Source: Mercenaria mercenaria
Taxonomy: Eukaryota; Mollusca; Bivalvia; Venerida; Veneridae
Assembly: GCF_021730395.1 (NCBI RefSeq)
Contig: NC_069367.1
Span: 12,522,501 to 12,586,500 of the forward strand
Length of the DNA: 64,000 bases
Direction of reading: 5' to 3'
The notes below the pieces were generated by a model, which saw nothing but the letters and a program-made list of their open reading frames with translations, was not told the origin of the DNA and made no database searches. A program made the position numbers and the translations under genes. Shown one piece after another: positions 56,990-64,000 of this stretch (its first letter is position 1; each line of letters begins with the position of its first letter).

Positions 56990-57660
56990 ATATAGTAATT
57001 GTGGCATCCGTCCATCCGTACGTACGTTCATTCGTTCGTCCAGAATTCGTGACCGGTCTGTAACTTTGTCATCCATCAAATGATTCTAATATTAGTTTTC
57101 ACAAATGTTTCCAATAAAAAGACGGTGTGTCATGCGCAAGACCCAGGCTCCCAACTTAAATGTCAAGGTCACGCTTGCCACTTAGTAGGTCAAGGCCAAA
57201 AGGACTTTTTCCTGTCCGGTTTGTACATCAGTCATCTATAATGGGATTTTAAAATTACTTTGCGGAAATGTTCCCCATAAACAGACGATAAGTTATGTGC
57301 AAAACCAATAACCTTACTTCAAAGGTCAAGGTCAGTAGTGCTTCGGTCCGTTCCATTACTCTGTCATCGTTGAAGCGATTTTAATATTACTTGTCAAAAA
57401 TGTATCCCATAATTAGACAATGTGTCATTCACGTCACCAAATCCCCTAGCTTAAAGGTCAAGGTCACACTTGAACGTCAATGCTCAATAGGAATTTTTTT
57501 CCTGTGCCATTCATAACTCTGTCATCCATAAAAAGATATTAATATTTTTGTACATATGTTCCTCAGAATGAGACAACTTGTCATGCACAACACCCAGGCC
57601 CCTAGCTTAAAGATCAAGGTCACACTCGAAGGTCAAAGGTTAAAGGGCTTTTTCTATGTT
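56990..57660 (+). repeat. Decayed relative of the 157-bp-unit family
   Basis: GTCCGTACGTACGTTCATTC then units with GACGGTGTGTCATGCGCAAG, ACCCAGGC..CTTAAAGGTCAAGGTCAC and TCTGTCATCCATCAAA, about 150 bp each and strongly diverged. Confidence 0.7.
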
Positions 57661-57927
57661 ATTACTTACCACTTCCATTAAAATGAAGCATTATGGGGGT
57701 AAATAATTTAAAAAAGTGTTATTGGCAAAGTATATCGGCCCGGATGATCCTGTTAAATTAGTTTTAGAAAAAAATACAGACAGGGGCTTCTGTTTCACCT
57801 GATAAAATGAAAAAAAAGTCAAGAAAATGTTTACTCACCTACAATGCATTTTAAAAATCAATAGAACTACATAAAAGCTTCTAAAGACATAGAAATAAAT
57901 AGCATGTATTACCAATAAAAGATTCAT

Positions 57928-58695
57928 TTTTATACGCTCGAAGGGACGTATTATGTTATACCCCCAGTGTCCGTCTGTCCGTCCGTTAGCAATTTCATGT
58001 CCGCTCTGTAACTCTTGAACCCCTTGAAGGATTTCAAAGAAACATGACACAAATGTTCACCACACCGAGACGACGTGCAGAGCGCGTGTTTCGGATGTCT
58101 CGCTTCAAGATCAAGGTCACGCTTAGGGGGTCAAATGTCATACCAGTTTGTTTCGTGCCCGTTCTGTAACTCTTAAACTGCTTGAAGGATTTCAAATAAA
58201 CTTGTCACAAATGTTCACCACACCGATGCAGAGTGCATGTTTTGGATGACTCGCTTCATGGTCAAGTTCACACTTAGGGGTCAATGGTCATATATGACGT
58301 TGCTTTGTGTATATCACTCTTCATTGCAGTGCTCTTGTTTTTATTTGGCAGATCCCTTTTTTGTTAATTTACAATTAAAACATGAATTACTTCCCTTTTA
58401 TGTTACTATAAATAGTTTATTATGAAACTTTTTTTATTCTTGGCCGAAGGGAAAACGGAGACCACTTTTCTGTGGTACAACATGGGTTGTACCTCCAATT
58501 TTAGGTGAATTTTGACATACCTGTACCTGGTAAAGATTTTTTTGTGGACTTAGAATTTTTTATTGAATTTCTTTAATTTTTTGTTCCTGTCCTTTGGGCT
58601 ACAACAATCTAGATCTTAAAATTTTGCTCCCAACCTCTGATGTAACCCTTCGGACGTATATTGCCCCGCTTTTGGAGCTCTTGTCTTATATGTTT
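57928..58695 (+). mobile_element. Third copy of the 'ATACGC...CTCTTG' tandem-core family
   Basis: TTTTTATACGCTCGAAGGGA, CGTATTATG and GTCCGTCTGTCCGTCCG at the left; two diverged units (GCTCTGTAACTC, AAATGTTCACCACACCGA); then the ACTTCCCTT..CACTTTTCTGTGGTAC..TACCTGGTAA module shared with 47420 and 47640; right CGGACGTATATTGCCCCGCT, GAGCTCTTGT. Confidence 0.82.
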
Positions 58696-58699
58696 AAGG

Positions 58700-59985
58700 C
58701 ACTGATCTCCAGATCGTACGACAAAAAAAAAAGAACAAGAAAACTTCTAGATATAAAACAATTTATTTCTATATACATCGTATCTTAAGAAGGCTTTGAA
58801 ACCCAGTTACGTTATATGTTACGGAAACACATAAGGATAAGTTCAAGCCACTATTATAATAAGTTAATAACCTTATTATATGTAACGATAGTTAAGTTCG
58901 TAATCCTCCGTTATGTATTTGTCAAGAACGCAGGGAAATTTCTATTGCCGCCGCGGCCCGAGTTCGATTCCAAACACGGACATGTTTTTTTTCTTTTGAT
59001 TTCGCATTTTTAAGATAGTTTAGAAACAAAAATGTGTGTTCTCATATTAATGATATGACCAAACATCAATTTTAAAGAACGATCATTTTAGCCAAAATCT
59101 GAAGGTCAGTGCCTTTGAAATGTTATAGTTCATTTTATCGAGAACTTGCATTTCTTGCAAAAGAACTTTTCATCAAACCGGCACCTCACATGAGCATATA
59201 CAGTATTCAAATTACTTGAAAATCTTTCGAGATAAGTTATGTAGACTGGTATCGCCTCAAATATTCCGCCGTTTTTTGGCATTTTTCTTTAAAAGTTGTG
59301 CACATAAAACGAAGTAGAGATTTGCGGGTTACAAAGTACACGTCCATAAACCTGTGCATTTTGTGATTTCGTCAGTCGTGCTCTGAAAATAATTAGACTT
59401 GTACATGCATTTTATTTTCAAATAATAAATTAAAGTTAGACATGAGTAACATGCAAAGTAACATGAAAAATGGTGACGAAGATGAAACGTAACATACACA
59501 GTATGCAATGAGAGAAATACAAAATGGAGAATTAAACGAATAAATGACCATATTAATATCCTAAGGTACTAGAGTGTACTACTGCGCATGACATGCATAA
59601 TGTACATGGCAGTTAATTTTTTTTTCGACAAAAAACAAGAACTGTATATTTTCATTGTTCAGTAGTCTAAATTACATGCAAACAAATTTTACCTACAACC
59701 TGATACACTTGTTGGATGGTTTGTTGGTCACAATTATAACATCTCTCCTTATAGTAAGTTTATTTTCAATATTCCATTAGGCCAAATGATCCATGAGGAC
59801 GTACATGATATATGGCAAGACAGTGTAAAACATAATTATACAGCTTAGTTCCAAATCTAGACAGACCGGACAAAAGTACCAAACTTTGCACAGAGGTAGC
59901 TTAGACTTAAACAAGACCCCCGGCTGCAAGGGCCAAGGTCACAGCTCCTTGGAACTCCACTTATATAAAAGGCTAGTCTGTAGTT
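58700..59985. other. No supported gene (about 1.3 kb)
   Basis: Contains one tRNA T-arm-like GAGTTCGATTCC at 58959-58970, preceded by a GC patch, without a matching box A; probably a SINE trace. Otherwise AT-rich. Confidence 0.45.
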
Positions 59986-60003
59986 TGTGCTGTATGACGG
60001 GTC

Positions 60004-60643
60004 TATATTCAACGCAGCTTTGCTGGTCTAATTCATTAACTCGCATTACGTCATTTTGTTTGATTTTCCCAGGAGTGTTACTTGTACAGCCTTATATAAG
60101 TTTGTCTTGCCATGGGCATGTGTTTGACCTAATGATATTGGAGACGGTTCTATATTCAACGCAGCTTTGCTGGGCTAATTCATTAACTCGCATCACGTCT
60201 AATGAATATAGAAGCAATGTGCTTGATTTTTCCAAGAAGTGTTACTTGTAGAGCCTTATATAATTTTGTCTTGCCATGGGCATGTGTTTGACCTAATGAT
60301 ATTGGAGACGGTTCTATATTCAACGCAGCTTTGCTGGGCTAATTCATTAACTCGCATCACGTCTAATGAATATAGAAGCAATGTGCTTGATTTTTCCAAG
60401 AAGTGTTACTTGTAGAGCCTTATATAATTTTGTCTTGCCATGGGCATGTGTTTGACCTAATGATATTGGAGACGGTTCTATCTATATTCAACGCAGCTTT
60501 GCTGGGCTAATTCATTAACTCGCATCACGTCTAATGAATATAGAAGCAATGTGCTTGATTTTTCCAAGAAGTGTTACTTGTAGAGCCTTATATAATTTTG
60601 TCTTGCCATGGGCATGTGTTTGACCTAATGATATTGGAGAACC
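60004..60643 (+). repeat. Four-unit tandem repeat (164-168 bp; first unit 147 bp)
   Basis: Units start TATATTCAACGCAGCTTTGC at 60004, 60151, 60315 and 60483, with CATTAACTCGCATCACGTCT, AGTGTTACTTGTAGAGCCTT and CCATGGGCATGTGTTTGACC. Units 2-4 are almost identical; unit 1 is shorter and diverged. No flanking hairpin end as in the tandem-core elements, so a separate, recently expanded array. Confidence 0.93.
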
Positions 60644-60649
60644 TCTCAT

Positions 60650-61845
60650 GTTCGTTAGTGTTATTAGTCACGAGAATGTTGGAGTCACGATAGTTTCCAG
60701 AATTTTGTTATAAATGTGCAGTGTACTCGAATCAATTCTTCGTCTGCAGTTAACTAGTTTAAAGCAAGAGATAGGACTTCTAACGTTTGCAGAATTTTAT
60801 TTTTAACTTTTACGGTGTATTTTATATTCTCCGGTAGGAAAAGTAGACGGATTTGTTGGTGAAAATATATTCATGGAAACCAACGTTTCAGAGTTGCCCC
60901 AGAATATCAGTGATGTTGTTATTAATTTTGATTAAAGCGCTGCTCCGCGGCTATTCAAATTCAGTTGTGTGTATGTAGTTCAATAACATTAAACTTGCAC
61001 AGGGCGCCTTTTAATATTTGGACGTTCAACATGTCCCTGTGTCAAGTTTAATCGAATGTCAGCCATTTGCATAGCACAGATTACGACTTTATTTTATTGA
61101 AGTGTAATGTAGGAAAACTCTCAAACACGTGAAACATTGGTTTACCGTAACTAAAACTGCACCACCAATCACTTCCCCGGCGCATTTCACAGAAACTTCT
61201 AGCGTAATTTATTGAAATATCACGAACAATACAACACCGAATAAATATATAGAATCAGTTATACATGCTTAGACGAAAACAAATACGTTTAGCCTACGAC
61301 ACTTGTAAAAATCTGCGGCCATTATTTAACGCATGGGTACCGCCGAACGCATGTGGACTAGCCTTTTAAACTGCTTTGATAGGACTTTACAACTAATTTA
61401 AGTAACTTTTAATAAAATTACAACCAATAAATGCTGATTACACCCATCGACTATAAACATATGCATACTATCGTCGCACCACATAATTTTACGCACACCT
61501 ATTTCGACGCCATTTTTGTTTTGACCTCGTTCTCGATTAACTTGGGGTTTCCGATGACGTAGTAACTCGGTGTAATGACAGAAAACATCATGGTTAATTT
61601 TACCGATAAAAAAGTTGGAAAGTTTAGGATATGAAGATATTTATCAAGTTACATTTACCCTATACATGATTTTTAATGTTTCTACTAAATTAAATGTAAA
61701 TTTTCATCCATTTTAAAAGCGTCACTGTGGAAGCTTAGATTAAAAAAGTTACTGGAAATGTTGTTGTACGTCTGCAGCCGACTTTGGTGCTATCAAGGTC
61801 ACATCACTGCCATGTGACATATGTAGTCGCACTATTTTATGCACT
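60650..61845. other. No recognisable gene (about 1.2 kb)
   Basis: No supported frame, repeat or exon. Confidence 0.5.
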
Positions 61846-61849
61846 GTTT

Positions 61850-62020
61850 TGGAAGGTGTACGGATTATATATCAATGCGATCATTTCTACTCACTTCATT
61901 TTTTTTTCTCTTGTCAAGTAGGCTGCGAACACTGGGTTCATCTAAAGTTTTGTATAAAACAAAATGTACCCAATTCCTCTGTAAACACTGCAGTCCAGAA
62001 AAATGAAAGAAAAAACAGGA
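61850..62020 (+). pseudogene. PHD-finger-like fragment, damaged
   Basis: One frame shows VGCEHWVHLKFC, typical of the W-x-H-x-x-C half of a PHD zinc finger. The expected closing half, reading FLCKHCSPEK, is found about 30 bp on in another frame, followed at once by a stop. The change of frame means this cannot make a finger as it stands. Upstream, a TATATATCAATGCGATC segment may hold the preceding YQCD. Could derive from a multicopy PHD gene or a transposon-carried one. Confidence 0.35.
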
Positions 62021-62024
62021 GACA

Positions 62025-63325
62025 GTGTGTATTAAAAAAGCAGAGTGATTATTTATGTTCTTAGCCCCTTATGTTCGTGAATGTTTAAATGTTTTCAGAT
62101 TTATTTGTATCATTTGGCCTTGATATTGATGACCTACTTGCATCTGCTTTTGTGTCAAGTTACATTGCAGCGTCCATGACAGTTATGGTGTAGCACATTA
62201 CTTACAGTGATTGCACAAATATTTAAGCCAATCAAAAGCTTCGTAACAAGTATCATGTAAGGTGCGTCGAAATAGGTGTGTTAGAAAAAAGTATGGCCGA
62301 CCACACTAGTTGTTGCTTACCTTTTGATTTCTGGCAGTCAGTTGTTTAGAATAAGATGTTATTGGTATGATTCAATGCATAAAAGGTTTGTGCACATGCA
62401 ACATCTAATAGAGTCACGTATGTTACTGAATGAAAAAGCGCGGCCATGTTGCTTGTTATGTGCGTCGAAACTGGTGAGTCTTGGAGACATAGACACTACG
62501 TTAGTAACGGGCCGCATTTTTTTTCAAATCCGACCGTGAGAATATTTTTTCGTCTAAAATTAATCTTTATAATAAAGAAGATTTGACAGTTCGTGTTGTG
62601 TTGTGGAAGTGACTGGATGTAAATTTCATTTTCAAAGTGCGTACTGATCTTCAATAACTTCAGTAAGACAGTATGTTCAACGGATGTGTAAATTAGGTTT
62701 CTTTGTCCGTTGTTGGTATTTAGCTATCGCTTTCAAGTCACTTCGACCGTGAACTTGTAAAACCTTCCGCAAGAACTTTTGCGGAAAGCTCTACCGGGAA
62801 ATTCATACTTTCGATAAAACGTCGGACTATATGAAATGTCAAAATCGTAAAATATTGAAGTCCGACGTTTATTTATAGAACTAGTGTGTATGCAACCCAT
62901 GATTACAATAGGTAACAGTTAACGGCCACACGCCACACTTAGCACGCAAAACCACAGGTATTTTATATAGAAATTTATATGAAATAGACTCTCTTTTGAC
63001 AGGCGGCACTGTTCATAGTCAGGATTTTCATGCTTTTTCAATGGCAATTTAAGGTTAAAAGGTAGGACTGGAGCAGGTCCTTAACTATCCGAAGAGCAGG
63101 AAACGGTTTACAGAGTGATATATACCTATGGATATCTAATAATCAAGATTTTGCCCCTGTTTGGAAATGGTTGTATTGTTTTAATTCTAACAAGGAAAAT
63201 GAATCGTGGACATACAACATCTTACATTTTACTTCTTCGACTATTTCTGACTTTGAAGTGGCTCGCGTTTTCCGAGAGCATTTAACGCTAAATCCGATCG
63301 TCTGCAAAATACAGCACACAATGGC
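62025..63325. other. No supported gene (about 1.3 kb)
   Basis: Short frames without recognisable domains. Contains a 12-bp-arm hairpin at 62818-62872. Confidence 0.45.
62818..62872. repeat. Hairpin with 12-bp arms
   Basis: AAACGTCGGACT and its reverse complement AGTCCGACGTTT are separated by about 30 bp. Possibly the remnant of a small inverted-repeat element. Confidence 0.7.
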
Positions 63326-63329
63326 CTCT

Positions 63330-63405
63330 ACTGGAGTATACGCGTCGTCGTGGACGTTAGCCGTTATTTCGCCGTAAAACCTAACTCATTCATTCATTAT
63401 TTATG
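63330..63405 (+). mobile_element. SINE 3' end with CGCCGTAAAACC and (CATT)n tail
   Basis: GACGTTAGCCGTTATTTCGC, CGTAAAACCTAA and CTCATTCATTCATT form a typical molluscan SINE/LINE 3' tail, related to those at 12600 and 29810. The 5' part is not recognised. Confidence 0.65.
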
Positions 63406-63454
63406 TTAGAAATAATATATAAGATAACCATATATTAACATATCGAGTGTAGAC

Positions 63455-63742
63455 CGAGTGAATTATCCACGAAGCGTGTAACCGACTCGTATTGTTGCGA
63501 TATACTAAAAGTTTAAGTATACATGGTTCTGCGATATATTATTTCGATTCTAATATGTTTTTTTATGTAAACACGTAGATGGAATGGGGAAGCACTACTT
63601 CTTGCCGCATGTACGTCGCCAAATGTTGTAGTCGACGTGTTGCCAACGCATTACTGTGCTAACAACGTTGAGATACGGGAAGTAACACGCCCCGCGGAAT
63701 AACTTAGGAATGTGTAGATGGGGCATTGTCTAATGGGCTTCC
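63455..63742. repeat. Unnamed dispersed repeat, copy 2
   Basis: Pairs with 33550-33820; shared blocks listed there. It follows the SINE tail closely. Confidence 0.7.
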
Positions 63743-64000
63743 TAGGCTGTTTAAATTATGATCCCAGGGTCAATATTGACTTCGTCGTGTAGTCCCTTGA
63801 TTAAACATAGATTTCTATGCACACTTGGCATTCTTCTTGAGATTTTAGCGCTAATTACGGAGATAAAATAGTGGATTTTTGTTTGTGATGCTCATAGCTT
63901 AGCTCAAAAAGTATATGGCCTGGAGTAATGAATCCTTTATTCAAAATGTTTGTTGAGGCTATACCCACTTAAGACTGCAAATATGTGAAATTTTGCCCCT

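Noticed and set aside
62324-62539. 71-residue frame with CCLLC as a zinc-finger gene
   Set aside because: A single CxxC-like pair without partner residues or splice borders; no family recognised.

Overview
The window looks like nuclear DNA of a marine bivalve, probably a venerid-type clam. It is AT-rich and intron-rich, and most of it is repeats: about 150-170 bp tandem arrays flanked by short conserved ends, tRNA-derived SINEs ending in an 'AACGCCG' or 'CGCCGTAAAAC' tail, small inverted-repeat elements and LINE remnants. The species call is inference from repeat style and protein affinity. I see no bacterial operons, rRNA, functional tRNA genes or CRISPR arrays.

Layout. (1) 1-4.5 kb, minus strand: five consecutive exons of the N-terminal regulatory part of DNA polymerase alpha catalytic subunit (POLA1). 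The gene runs off the left edge. Its introns hold a tRNA-Ser-like SINE, a hAT-type element with a perfect 8-bp target duplication, and other repeats. (2) 5.2-12.7 kb: a palindromic minisatellite, then broken LINE pieces interrupted by other elements. (3) 13-15.4 kb: tandem-core elements. (4) 16.0-17.7 kb: a lone retroelement-type integrase reading frame followed by an OTU-protease-like region, kept here as a fossil or possible exapted exon. (5) 17.9-23.3 kb: SINE, MITE and minisatellites. (6) 24.7-26.2 kb, minus strand: an intronless secreted fibrinogen-related (FReD) gene, the only complete well-supported gene. (7) 27.6-37.2 kb: a 1.37 kb inverted-repeat element, SINE insertions, MITEs and tandem-core elements. 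(8) 40.1-42.9 kb, minus strand: a probable small two-exon secreted-protein gene with a signal peptide and TATA box. (9) 43.4-58.7 kb: dense tandem-core elements, one inserted inside another, and a 455-bp foldback element. (10) 58.7-64 kb: a 164-168 bp tandem repeat, a damaged PHD-finger fragment and dispersed repeats.

The host genes do not form a functional unit: one replication enzyme, one secreted lectin-like protein and one unknown small secreted protein. The strongest leads are the integrase plus OTU combination, the tandem-core elements with a 3' hairpin (Pearl/Helentron-like), the filled and empty SINE site visible within the window, and the uncharacterised 95-aa secreted protein.
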